Source: Stieleria maiorica (GTDB taxonomy: Bacteria > Planctomycetota > Planctomycetia > Pirellulales > Pirellulaceae). Taken from it: DNA of 64,000 nt. The stretch lies in assembly GCF_008035925.1 (NCBI RefSeq), contig NZ_CP036264.1:6357641-6421640 (forward strand). The letters are read 5' to 3'. Position 1 is the first letter of the stretch, and each line of letters starts with the position of its first letter. Made by a program: the position numbers and the translations under genes. Of this stretch, positions 8,985-17,525 are shown piece after piece. The notes under the pieces are model-generated. The model had not been told where the DNA came from, searched no databases, and saw only the letters and a list, made by a program, of their open reading frames with translations.

Positions 8985-11902
8985 GGGAGTTGTTCTGCAG
9001 CGCGTTTGATCGAGTCGTCAACAGGTACCCCGAACATGTCGCCGTCGAACAAGACGGTCGACGGCATTGCCGTTACCGCGAATTGCAATCGATGTCCCGC
9101 GGCATCGCCGGTCTGCTCCAGTCCGCAGGCGTTGAACGGCAAAGTGTGGTCGCGATTCGGATCGAGAAGTCGATCGAATACATCGCCAGTCTGATCGGTA
9201 TTTGGCGGGCCGGTTGCATCGCGCTGCCGCTGCCGGATGTCTTTCCCGCAGCCGTTCGCATGGAAAACGGCGATCGGGCCGGGGTTGCGGCCGTGTTGCA
9301 ACCTGATCCGTCATCCTCCCTGGGGGTGCAACTGGAATGGACCGGTCGGCCCCGCGTGACGCACGCCGGTGATTTGGCCTACATTTTTTTCACCTCCGGA
9401 TCGACCGGCAGTCCCAAGGGAGTGGCGGTCACGCACCGCGGTCTGGTTCCAGTTTTGAAGGATCAGATCGACGCGTTCGGGCTCTCGCCCGAGACACGTT
9501 CGCTGTTTTATTTGTCAATTTGTTTCGATGCATCACTTTCCGATATCGGGACAGCTTTGTTGAGCGGCGGGACGTTGGTGATCGAGTCGGAGGTCCAGTC
9601 ATCGCCGCCGGCCGCGTTGATGCGATGCATCACGGAGCGACGGATCACGTATGCCGATTTGCCGCCGGCGATCGTCTCGCGAATCGGCAAACTGAAGCTT
9701 GCGATCCCCGAGTCATTGTCCACCGTCGTCGTCGGCGGCGAGGTCTGTTCGGCGGAGGGGATCGACTGGTTTTCCGATCGGTTGAACCTGTTCAATGTTT
9801 ATGGACCTACCGAAGCGACCATCTGCACCAGCATCAAACCATGCCGACCGGGAGTCATGCCGACCATCGGAACGCCGATCGCAGGCATGCGTTATCGAAT
9901 CGGTGGGATCACCGGCGACCGGGTTGAAGACGTAGCTGCCGACGGTGAAGGTGAATTGTGGATCGCGGGACCCGGGCTGGCCGCAGGCTACATCGGTGAT
10001 CCGAAATTGACCGCCCAGAAATTTGTAATGCTCGATGGCACGCGTTGGTATCGGACCGGCGACCGCGTGCGACGTGAAGGCGGTGGCGAATATCGATTCG
10101 TCGGTCGTGTCGACCGGCAATTCAAACTGCTGGGAAAACTTGTCGAACCCGAGGAGATCCGCAGGCGTCTGTTGGAGCATCCGACCGTCGCGGAAGCCGC
10201 CGTCGTTCCGCTGCAAGACGATCGAGGTTCGGTTCGCGCGGTGGCGGCACTCGTTTGTCCGACCGACCCGTCAACGTTTTCACTCGTGTCGCTTCGCGAA
10301 CACTTGCGGAACGGGCTGCCCGCTTGGATGGTTCCGACGACGATCAAGGTTGTCGACTCGATTGAGAGGACGGCGACCGGGAAAGCGGATCTCCATGCCG
10401 CGACCGCGTTGGCGACCGAACATGCGCCAGATCGGCAGCCACCGCCCGACTCCGTCGTTGCCGAGACACTTCACACGCTTTGGGTGGACGTGCTCGGACA
10501 CGATGATTTCGGGTGGGACGACCCGCTGGACGCCGTCGGCGGCAATTCACTGGCGGCGATGGAATTGTTGGCCCTGGCACGTGCAGGCGGGATCTCGCTT
10601 CAAGCCCAATGTTTGCAATCCCAGACGCTGCGTGAATGCGTGTCCGAATGCGTCCTTGACGATCCGACGACGACCCAACGGCTCGAACGAATCGTGCAAG
10701 ACTTGGCTCGCGCTGTGCCTGAGTTGCCGAAAACTGGATCAGAAGCGTCATGTAATCGGGTGATCTTGCTGACCGGCGCGACGGGGTTTCTGGGCACGTG
10801 GGTATTGGATGCGCTGGTGGCCAAGCAGACGGGGGCGAGGCTGCGTTGCTTGGTCCGTGCCGCCGATGCGTCGGATGCCTTGGATCGGATCAATCAGTCA
10901 AGGACAACGTTTCTGGGCCGGGACGCATTGCCGTTGCGGAGGTGCGACATCGAGCCGATTTGCGGTGACATCGCGGCGGCCCGGTTGGGGTTATCGGAAG
11001 CGGAATGGACGGCGACGAAAGAACAAGTCACCGACATCGTGCACTTGGCCGCCCGAGTGCACTTGTTGGAGGGGTTTCATTCGATGCGGGGCAGCAACCT
11101 TGATCCGATCACGACGCTCGCCGAGCTTGCGTCGCGTGGACGGCCCAAAGCGATTCGATATGCGTCGACCTTGTCGGTTTTTGTTTCGACGGATCGTGCG
11201 CTGGCGTGTTACGAAGAATCGGATCGGCTGGACGAATCGGCGCGGGTGTTCGGCGGGTACGCTCAGACCAAGTGGGCGGCCGAGAGGTTGTTGTGGGCCA
11301 TCGCCCGGCAGCAGACGCCGTCGGTCTTTCGGTTGGGTTTGTTGACAGGAGACTCCCGGTTCGGTGTCGGTCCGGATCACGATCAGCTGGCGATGTTTAC
11401 ACGGGGGATCGCCCGGTTGGGGGTCTATCCGCAGGGCATCGAAGAATTCAGTATTGATGTCACGCCGGTCGACCAAGCGGCCAACGCACTCGTCACCTTG
11501 ACGCTCGGGAATCACACCGGTGCGTTCCATCTTTGTGGTCCGGCCCCCGTCACGGTGTCCCGTTGGATCGCGGCGATGAATGGTGTGGGACCGGAACTGA
11601 CGCCGGTGTCGCGTGAGTGCTTTGCTTTAGCCGCTCGGCAGTATCAAGCCGAACCGTCACATTGCCCCAGTGGCCGCCAGGATGTCGCCGCGGCATGTTT
11701 GGCGCTAGACTATCGATCGACCGCCCGCTCGGAGAGTCGGCCGCTGGATCTTTTTCTCGCCACCGCCACGCGGTTTGACTGTACCAGGACGAATCAGCTA
11801 TTGCGATCCAGCGATGAACGGATCCATGCAGTCACTGATCGGCAGCTTGAGACGATGGTGGTGAGAATGCTGGAAAGAGTGCGATCGGGAGTGGATGCAT
11901 GA
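8981..11902 (+). CDS. Single-module NRPS-like protein: adenylation, thiolation and thioester-reductase domains
   Basis: 973 residues. The adenylation domain (about 1-470) has TSGSTGSPKG (138-147), NVYGPTEAT (272-280), YRTGD (357-361) and the catalytic Lys468 in TATGKAD. The carrier domain has the phosphopantetheine Ser523 in GGNSL. The C-terminal reductase (about 593-900) is a short-chain-dehydrogenase fold with TGATGFLG (598-605) and Tyr760/Lys764 (YAQTK). There is no condensation or thioesterase domain, so the architecture matches Lys2/carboxylic-acid-reductase-like A-T-R proteins. These activate one acid, load it on the carrier and release it as aldehyde or alcohol with NADPH. Mapped on GrsA positions, the pocket reads D-A-S-D-V-G-V-I-C-K. 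The Asp at position 235 suggests an alpha-amino acid; the identity is unclear. No phosphopantetheinyl transferase lies in the window. Confidence 0.88.
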   Translation: MRELFCSAFDRVVNRYPEHVAVEQDGRRHCRYRELQSMSRGIAGLLQSAGVERQSVVAIRIEKSIEYIASLIGIWRAGCIALPLPDVFPAAVRMENGDRAGVAAVLQPDPSSSLGVQLEWTGRPRVTHAGDLAYIFFTSGSTGSPKGVAVTHRGLVPVLKDQIDAFGLSPETRSLFYLSICFDASLSDIGTALLSGGTLVIESEVQSSPPAALMRCITERRITYADLPPAIVSRIGKLKLAIPESLSTVVVGGEVCSAEGIDWFSDRLNLFNVYGPTEATICTSIKPCRPGVMPTIGTPIAGMRYRIGGITGDRVEDVAADGEGELWIAGPGLAAGYIGDPKLTAQKFVMLDGTRWYRTGDRVRREGGGEYRFVGRVDRQFKLLGKLVEPEEIRRRLLEHPTVAEAAVVPLQDDRGSVRAVAALVCPTDPSTFSLVSLREHLRNGLPAWMVPTTIKVVDSIERTATGKADLHAATALATEHAPDRQPPPDSVVAETLHTLWVDVLGHDDFGWDDPLDAVGGNSLAAMELLALARAGGISLQAQCLQSQTLRECVSECVLDDPTTTQRLERIVQDLARAVPELPKTGSEASCNRVILLTGATGFLGTWVLDALVAKQTGARLRCLVRAADASDALDRINQSRTTFLGRDALPLRRCDIEPICGDIAAARLGLSEAEWTATKEQVTDIVHLAARVHLLEGFHSMRGSNLDPITTLAELASRGRPKAIRYASTLSVFVSTDRALACYEESDRLDESARVFGGYAQTKWAAERLLWAIARQQTPSVFRLGLLTGDSRFGVGPDHDQLAMFTRGIARLGVYPQGIEEFSIDVTPVDQAANALVTLTLGNHTGAFHLCGPAPVTVSRWIAAMNGVGPELTPVSRECFALAARQYQAEPSHCPSGRQDVAAACLALDYRSTARSESRPLDLFLATATRFDCTRTNQLLRSSDERIHAVTDRQLETMVVRMLERVRSGVDA

Positions 11903-12876
11903 CGACGGGAATGGTCTTGGGGAAATTTTTGCCGCCGCATCTGGGGCATGCGTATCTGATCGATTTCGCCCGACACTACGTCGATGATTTGACGGTCGTC
12001 GTCGGGACGCTTGCCGCGGAGCCGATTCCGGGAATCAAACGCTGGCAGTGGATGCGCGAGATGTTTGGCGGTACGGGAACGAAAGTGGTTCATCTGGACC
12101 AGGAGTTGCCGCAAGATCCCTCGGAGCATCCCGAGTTTTGGCGTCTTTGGGAGAACGCGCTTCGGCCGCTGATTCCTGAGCGACTTGACTACGTTTTTGC
12201 TTCGGAGAACTACGGCTGGAAACTTGCCGAGGTGCTGGGGGCACAGTTTGTCCAGGTTGATCTGGACCGCAGCGTGATGCCCGTTAGCGGCACCAAGGTG
12301 CGCGAGAATCCACTGGCGCACTGGGACTACTTGCCGCCCTGCGTCCGCAGCCACTTCGTGCGCCGTGTCTGTGTGTTCGGTCCCGAATCCACTGGAAAAA
12401 GCACGTTGGCGAAAGACCTGGCGAATCATTTTCAATCGATCGCGGTTCCGGAGTACGCTCGAACGTTGATCGAATCCCAACAGGGGCGGATCGAAGCTGG
12501 CGACATCGTCCGAATCGCTCGGGGACAGACGGCCAGCGAAGACGCATTGGCGCGGGCCGCCAACCGCGTGCTGTTTTGCGACACCGATCTGTTGTTGACG
12601 ACGATCTGGAGCGAATGGCTGTTTGACGATTGCCCCGACGAAGTCCGGAGCCGCGCAAACCAGCGCACCTACGATCTGTATCTGTTGACCGATGTCGATG
12701 TGCCTTGGGTCAAAGACCAGGTCCGTTACCTTCCCGCGGATCGACGCAATTTTTTTGACCGCTGTGAATCGAAGTTGAAAGAACAGAACCGCCGTTACAT
12801 CGTTGTCCGTGGAAGCTGGGAAGAGAGGTTCCAGACAGCCGTCGGTGCGGTGGAGGCGATGTCCCTAAACCCGTAG
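11899..12876 (+). CDS. nadR: NadR-like bifunctional NMN adenylyltransferase / ribosylnicotinamide kinase
   Basis: 325 residues. The N-terminal nucleotidyltransferase has GKFLPPHLGH (HxGH at 14-17) and the PVSGTKVREN loop (128-136). The C-terminal kinase domain has a Walker A GPESTGKST (161-169). This is the two-domain NAD-salvage form without the N-terminal helix-turn-helix of enterobacterial NadR. The ATG overlaps the NRPS-like stop (ATGA), so the two genes are co-translated. Inference: local NAD(P) supply, or a recruited nucleotidylyl transfer in the pathway. The last codons (MSLNP and stop) lie in the left arm of the inverted-repeat element at 12861-12978, so the C-terminus has been supplied by that element. 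Confidence 0.85.
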   Translation: MTTGMVLGKFLPPHLGHAYLIDFARHYVDDLTVVVGTLAAEPIPGIKRWQWMREMFGGTGTKVVHLDQELPQDPSEHPEFWRLWENALRPLIPERLDYVFASENYGWKLAEVLGAQFVQVDLDRSVMPVSGTKVRENPLAHWDYLPPCVRSHFVRRVCVFGPESTGKSTLAKDLANHFQSIAVPEYARTLIESQQGRIEAGDIVRIARGQTASEDALARAANRVLFCDTDLLLTTIWSEWLFDDCPDEVRSRANQRTYDLYLLTDVDVPWVKDQVRYLPADRRNFFDRCESKLKEQNRRYIVVRGSWEERFQTAVGAVEAMSLNP

Positions 12877-12978
12877 CGGAAGCCGCCAAGGCTTTCGTCT
12901 CGCAGCAGTCCACACGGGAAAAGCCGAAATTCTTGGCGAATTCCGCTACCACGTACGACCCTTTCCGGGTTTAGGGAC
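12861..12978. repeat. Inverted-repeat element with 13-bp perfect ends; same family as 43220-43287
   Basis: The outer arms GTCCCTAAACCCG (12861-12873) and CGGGTTTAGGGAC (12966-12978) are perfect inverses. An inner pair, GTAGCGGAAGCCGCC (from 12873) and its partner ending in TTCCGCTAC (to 12949), forms a second stem. There is no coding capacity inside, so it resembles a MITE or REP-like element. Confidence 0.8.
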
Positions 12979-12983
12979 AAAGC

Positions 12984-13760
12984 CTAGTGATCATCCCACG
13001 GGACGGTTTCCACAGTGGAGACGAATTCCCAAACTACGCCTTCGCCGGTGCCGTCGCCACGGAAATGCACCAGTGGGTTGGTCTGCTTTCGATTCAGACA
13101 CTTGATCGTGTCGCTCAACCGGCGTTTGGCGTCCTGGTCCGGCTGCGGCGGCAGCGGATCGTCGATTCGTGGCGGCCACCCTTCTTCTTCAAACGCACAC
13201 AGGATCGCTTGCTGATTGACGGCCACCCACTTGAAACACTTGACGATCATCCCGTTGACGCCCAAGACGCGTCGCTCCGAATCCCAGCGCGGTCGTCGGA
13301 CGTCCGGGTGATGACGGCCATTGGCCCCCGCGGCGGTCTCACGCGGCGTGGTTTCCTCCGCGGCCTCGACGGTGTGCGGAACGTCGATCACACGCGTGAT
13401 GCTAAGGGCGGCTGATTGGTGGTTTGCTAGCAATGCTTGGGCAAGCCGGATGCCTCGATCGGTCAGGACGAAGCAGGTCCGTTCGGGAAAGATCAAGTTA
13501 CCGGTTGGCAAGAAGGCACGCCCATCGTCACTTTCCAGCGTCACCTCGCGCTGATGGTGGACCAACCCGTGACGCACCAGCCAGCGAAAATCATTGGGGG
13601 CCAAGCCCAAAGCCGTCAGTTGCTCCATCTCCACCGCGAATTCCCAACGGTCGCAATTGGATTGACACGCATAGTCAATGGCGGTCAGGAGTGGACGAAA
13701 AGCAGTACGAACACGATGTGGCACGCTGTCAACGTGCAGCGAGAGATGATTCATCGCCAT
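12984..13760 (-). CDS. Conserved hypothetical protein, possibly winged-helix
   Basis: 258 residues from ATG 13760 (a second ATG at 13754 is equally possible). No signal peptide. I do not recognise a named family. The C-terminal part (EEEGWPPRIDDPLPPQPDQD, then KRRLSDTIKCLNRKQ and FRGDGTGEGVVWEF) resembles a conserved tail seen in planctomycete hypothetical proteins. Its helix-turn pattern would suit a winged-helix DNA-binding domain, but that is inference. It is convergent with the NadR-like gene. Several plus-strand frames across it are shadows. Confidence 0.6.
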   Translation of the reverse strand: MAMNHLSLHVDSVPHRVRTAFRPLLTAIDYACQSNCDRWEFAVEMEQLTALGLAPNDFRWLVRHGLVHHQREVTLESDDGRAFLPTGNLIFPERTCFVLTDRGIRLAQALLANHQSAALSITRVIDVPHTVEAAEETTPRETAAGANGRHHPDVRRPRWDSERRVLGVNGMIVKCFKWVAVNQQAILCAFEEEGWPPRIDDPLPPQPDQDAKRRLSDTIKCLNRKQTNPLVHFRGDGTGEGVVWEFVSTVETVPWDDH

Positions 13761-14296
13761 GCCCCGGTCTCGATCAATTCGGAGTTGATGCTTCCTTACC
13801 TTGTCGGATTCACAAACCCCCCAGCAGTGTTTCTTTCCACTCTAAGGTCGCGGCATTCCGATTTCAACAGGAGAACCCTTCGAATTCACGATTCGCTCGC
13901 TCGGATTAACGCAGGTGACTGAACGGTTGTATCGTCGCACCGCGGCGTCGGGGCCGTCCTCCCAATTTCATCACGCAGCGACCGCCCGGAAGGGCCGTCG
14001 TACGGGGGTGCGCTGATACGGCCCGACGCGATGTTTGTTGCCGAGCAACTTGGCCGCTTTGCGAACGACCATTGAACGACCTTCGATCAAACCACCGTCA
14101 TTGTTGATCGGTGAGCACGTTTTGAAGCAATTGGTACGCGGTCTGCTTCTGTGGCGAGGCCGACGTGAAGGCATCGAGTTGATGCTGTCAGCGTCCGGGG
14201 CTGACGCCTTAACGGTCTGTGAACGACCGGTTCGGGTCAGGGACAAACCGTCCCCTGCCCGACGAATTTCCCCACAATGAATCGAAGGAGATGTTG
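13761..14296. other. Intergenic region with one dispersed palindrome and no convincing gene
   Basis: This 536-base stretch has only short frames without family resemblance. It holds one copy of the CCCGGAAGGGCC palindrome family (13983-14004), oriented as in the 44.5-kb tandem array. The ribosome-binding site of the PDZ gene is at its end. Confidence 0.6.
14285..14290 (+). promoter_or_regulatory. Shine-Dalgarno AAGGAG deciding the PDZ gene start
   Basis: AAGGAG directly abuts ATG 14291 but has a normal 6-base spacing to ATG 14297. The second ATG is therefore chosen; it also gives a standard signal peptide. Confidence 0.6.
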
Positions 14297-15289
14297 ATGC
14301 GTATTAAAAGTATTCTCTGCGTCGCGGCCATGGCCGGAACCTCACTGGCTATTCCCGCAAGCCATTCGACCGCACAAGGAATCGGTCAGGCGATCACAAA
14401 CCAATTGGGCTCGGGACAATTAGGTTCGGGGCAAATCGATGCCGGCGCCGGTCTCAACGCGGGTGCCAATGCGACGCTGCAGAATCGCGTCGGAGACACC
14501 GTCGGTGATGCGGTCCGTTCCGGAATCGACGCCGCCACCGATCAGGTCCGCCGAGGTGACTCCATTCGCGGGGCGATCGGAGAAGGCACGCGGCAAGCGA
14601 TCCGTCAAGGCGTGGACCAAGCCACCGGACAGGTGTTGCCCAACGTGAACACGCGGATGCGGCAGCGGGCACGACTGGGGATCGGTTTGCAAAACACCGA
14701 CCAAGGCATCCGAATCACCAACGTCACCCAAGGCAGTGCCGCCGCACAAGCCGGGCTGCAAGCCGGTGACGTTGTGGTCAGTGCGAACGGCCAAGCGATC
14801 ACGTCGACCGACCAACTGGCTCGAATCGTCCGCAACGCCGATTCGAACGCGCAGTTGAACATGAACGTGATGCGTAACGGTCAGCAACAAGCGGTGACCG
14901 CAACCTTGGCCGCGCGTCAGAATCAAAATGATCGCTACACGGCACGCAAGCCTGCCATCGACGGTTCGGCAAATGCGTCAGCGCAATACGAAGCTCGCAT
15001 CAAGTCGTTGGAAGACGAAGTGCAGCAACTGAGAGCGACGATTGACGAACTGCGTGGCAATTACAACCGCGATCAAGGCGGATCGGCTGACTCGCAGAAC
15101 CGAGCGACGCAGAACAATGCGGATGTGAATTTGGAAGGTTCAGCCGAGTTGGATGCTTCGGCCGATCAAACCTCGGCTGAGACGTCGGGATCGGTCGATG
15201 CAGACGCGGCGCTTGATTCCGGTCTGGACGTTGATGCCAGTGGATCCGCGTCGACGGACGCTTCGCTGGACAACCCGCTAGACAACTAA
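14297..15289 (+). CDS. Secreted/periplasmic PDZ-domain protein
   Basis: 330 residues. The N-terminal signal peptide is MRIKSILCVAAMAGTSLA with likely cleavage after the Ala-rich stretch. Residues about 30-110 are Gly/Gln-rich with repeats of the type LGSGQ. A single PDZ domain follows (LGIGLQNTDQGIRITNV, then AGLQAGDVVVSANGQAI). A short coiled coil (YEARIKSLEDEVQQL) and an Asp/Ser/Ala-rich acidic tail complete it. There is no protease domain, so it is not a DegP-type protease; an adaptor or scaffold role in the envelope is plausible. It is monocistronic by appearance. A palindrome GGACCGCGGTCC at 15304-15315 follows the stop and might assist termination. Confidence 0.8.
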   Translation: MRIKSILCVAAMAGTSLAIPASHSTAQGIGQAITNQLGSGQLGSGQIDAGAGLNAGANATLQNRVGDTVGDAVRSGIDAATDQVRRGDSIRGAIGEGTRQAIRQGVDQATGQVLPNVNTRMRQRARLGIGLQNTDQGIRITNVTQGSAAAQAGLQAGDVVVSANGQAITSTDQLARIVRNADSNAQLNMNVMRNGQQQAVTATLAARQNQNDRYTARKPAIDGSANASAQYEARIKSLEDEVQQLRATIDELRGNYNRDQGGSADSQNRATQNNADVNLEGSAELDASADQTSAETSGSVDADAALDSGLDVDASGSASTDASLDNPLDN

Positions 15290-15446
15290 TTCGGAAACTG
15301 ACCGGACCGCGGTCCGAGACCGCAGTCTTAGTGAATGACCTGATGTGCGTCGAATTGCGATGCACGTCCGATGCCCCGTCGATGAACGTGCCGCCTGGCG
15401 AGAGGCGGTACGAGGATCGGCGGGGATTTTTTTGCGCCGTCTTCGG

Positions 15447-17447
15447 CTACCGCGAGACGCCTGAGAAGTCCCACAGCGTTTCGCGTCCGCCGGCGCCTCG
15501 AAAACGAATCGATTGAATTTCCAGTTCCGCCGCATCGGCGGGCAGATACAACCGGATCACGCTGCTTCGATCTTTCAGTGGCAATTCAACGCTGACGTCT
15601 TGCCATTGAGCGGCGGGCGCGAGCTGGTAGCTGACGACTTGGCCCGATTCGGGGAACGTCGTCTGTCCCGCGGTCTTCCATTGCACTTTGCCTTGCCCTC
15701 CGGCCGACGCGCGGGCGCGCAGCGTCAGGGTGATCGGACCAGTGGACTTCACTTGGGCTGTGCCCAAGAACGGCGTCCGTCCTTCGATGACGACTCGAAT
15801 CGCACCCTCGGATTTGACCAGTTGGCACATTCGCGGCACCAACCCGGAGGTGACGTCGCTGGACCCGGGCGTCGCGGTGGCGTCTGCTTTGTAGTCCGGG
15901 TTCGGTTTCGGATACAACGCTCCGGTGTCCCGCACGAATTGGTCGATCAACCCGTCCAGTTCCGCCACCCGATCGGGCCGCATGGTCGCAAGGTTTTGGG
16001 TTTCACCGATGTCGTCCTTCAAATTGTACAATTCGCGGGTTTCCGGATATTGGGGATGCGGTTCAAACCGTCGAATCAATTTCCAGTCTCCTTGGCGGAC
16101 AGACACCGCGGGAATCAAGTGTGGGAACCAGGTGAAGTAGGCTTGGCGGTTCAGCCTGCCGGTTTGCTTCAACACGGGAAGGAGCGACTCCCCATCGACG
16201 ACGTGCCCGTCGGGCTTCTCCAGGCCCGCGGCCTGCAGGATGGTCGGGTACAGATCGATCGGTCCGACGACGGCATCGCTGGTCGACCCGGGTTTGATCT
16301 GACCGGGCCATCGGACCATCAGCGGCACGCGTTGTCCGCCCTCGTAGATTCGGCCCTTGCCTTCACGCAACGGGGCATTGTTGGTCGGCGGTTGGTCTCC
16401 GGCCCACTTCTTCCAGTCTTGGACGAACTCCCATTTCGGATGGCCCGGTTTGATGTTCACCATCTGTCGGCTTCCGGGCACGTTGCTGTGCGTGTTGCCG
16501 CCATTGTCGCTATAGAAGATGAACAGCGTGTTGTCGGTCAGCCCAAGTTGGTCGAACTTATCTAACATGCGGCCCAGGCTTTCATCGACGCTTTGGAGCA
16601 TCGATGCCATGATCGGATTGTTCTGCCGCCCGAGAGGGTCGGTCTTTTCGGCAAATTGCTTGGTGTAGGCTTCCTTGTGTCCCCAAGGACCGTGGACGGC
16701 GTAGTGCCAGAAGTTCAGGAAGAAGGGTTCGTTGCGATGGGCTTCGACGAACCGAATCGCTTCATCGGTCAGACGATTGGTGATGTATTCCCCGTCCGGA
16801 CCGTCGGTGATCGTCCCGACGTGATGTTTCCCCGACGGATTGCCCGTGCGGTGGACGCCGTAGGGTGAGAAATAGCTGGCCGGTCCGGGACTCGGTTCGG
16901 CGTGAAAGGCGACTTCGAATCCGTGCCGCTCCGGCCAATGCTGTTGGCTCAGTCCCAAGTGCCATTTGCCGAAATGACCCGTCCGGTATCCGGCGTCGCG
17001 CAGCACCTCGGCCAAGCTTTCCAGTCCCGGGTCCAAGTAGTTCTTGCTGTTGGCGTAGATCAAGGGCCGCTGGGCGGGCACCTTGGCCGGATAGGGGGAC
17101 GCACCGGCGGGGGCTGCCGGTTGATGTCCCGACGCGGATGTCACGCGGTGGCGAGACGAGTACTGGCCGGTCAAGATCGACGCCCGCGTCGGTGAACATA
17201 GGGGCACGGCGTAGGCGTTGGTGAAACGCATCGATTGCCGCTGCAACCGTTGCATGTTCGGCGTTTCATAGTACTGCGAACCGTACGGCGTACTGTCCAT
17301 CCAGCCCATGTCGTCGACCAGAAACAGGACGACGTTGGGTTTGGCCGCAGGAACCGGATCGGCGGCCATCAGGTGCGTTGTCGTCCAAGTCATCAGGGTG
17401 GTGACGATGACCGACAGCCAAGTCGCAGGGAGTGCATGTGTATTCAT
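15447..17447 (-). CDS. Secreted type I sulfatase with extra C-terminal beta-sandwich domain
   Basis: 666 residues with a signal peptide ending near HLMAAD. The alkaline-phosphatase-superfamily metal motif is NVVLFLVDDMGW. The formylglycine motif is CSPTRAS, with Cys84 to be oxidised by formylglycine-generating enzyme or anSME (not in the window). The catalytic domain runs to about residue 510. The last 130 residues form an added domain (around TGPITLTLRARASAGGQG) that probably binds carbohydrate or packs on the enzyme. Its substrate is unknown but it belongs with polysaccharide sulfatases of the arylsulfatase A type. It lies 78 bases downstream of the giant cytochrome protein start-to-stop unit, on the same strand. 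Confidence 0.9.
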   Translation of the reverse strand: MNTHALPATWLSVIVTTLMTWTTTHLMAADPVPAAKPNVVLFLVDDMGWMDSTPYGSQYYETPNMQRLQRQSMRFTNAYAVPLCSPTRASILTGQYSSRHRVTSASGHQPAAPAGASPYPAKVPAQRPLIYANSKNYLDPGLESLAEVLRDAGYRTGHFGKWHLGLSQQHWPERHGFEVAFHAEPSPGPASYFSPYGVHRTGNPSGKHHVGTITDGPDGEYITNRLTDEAIRFVEAHRNEPFFLNFWHYAVHGPWGHKEAYTKQFAEKTDPLGRQNNPIMASMLQSVDESLGRMLDKFDQLGLTDNTLFIFYSDNGGNTHSNVPGSRQMVNIKPGHPKWEFVQDWKKWAGDQPPTNNAPLREGKGRIYEGGQRVPLMVRWPGQIKPGSTSDAVVGPIDLYPTILQAAGLEKPDGHVVDGESLLPVLKQTGRLNRQAYFTWFPHLIPAVSVRQGDWKLIRRFEPHPQYPETRELYNLKDDIGETQNLATMRPDRVAELDGLIDQFVRDTGALYPKPNPDYKADATATPGSSDVTSGLVPRMCQLVKSEGAIRVVIEGRTPFLGTAQVKSTGPITLTLRARASAGGQGKVQWKTAGQTTFPESGQVVSYQLAPAAQWQDVSVELPLKDRSSVIRLYLPADAAELEIQSIRFRGAGGRETLWDFSGVSR

Positions 17448-17525
17448 AATCAGGATCGATGGAAATCGCTTTCAGGATCGACAGGAACCAACGGACAGGC
17501 TGGAAGCCCATCCCACAAATTGCCT

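Noticed and set aside
11899..12876. NadR as a transcriptional repressor of the operon
   Set aside because: The N-terminal helix-turn-helix of enterobacterial NadR is absent; the protein starts directly with the nucleotidyltransferase motif.
13971..14246. Minus-strand frame of 91 codons
   Set aside because: It covers a dispersed palindrome, is rich in Arg/Ser without structure, and has no plausible start signal.
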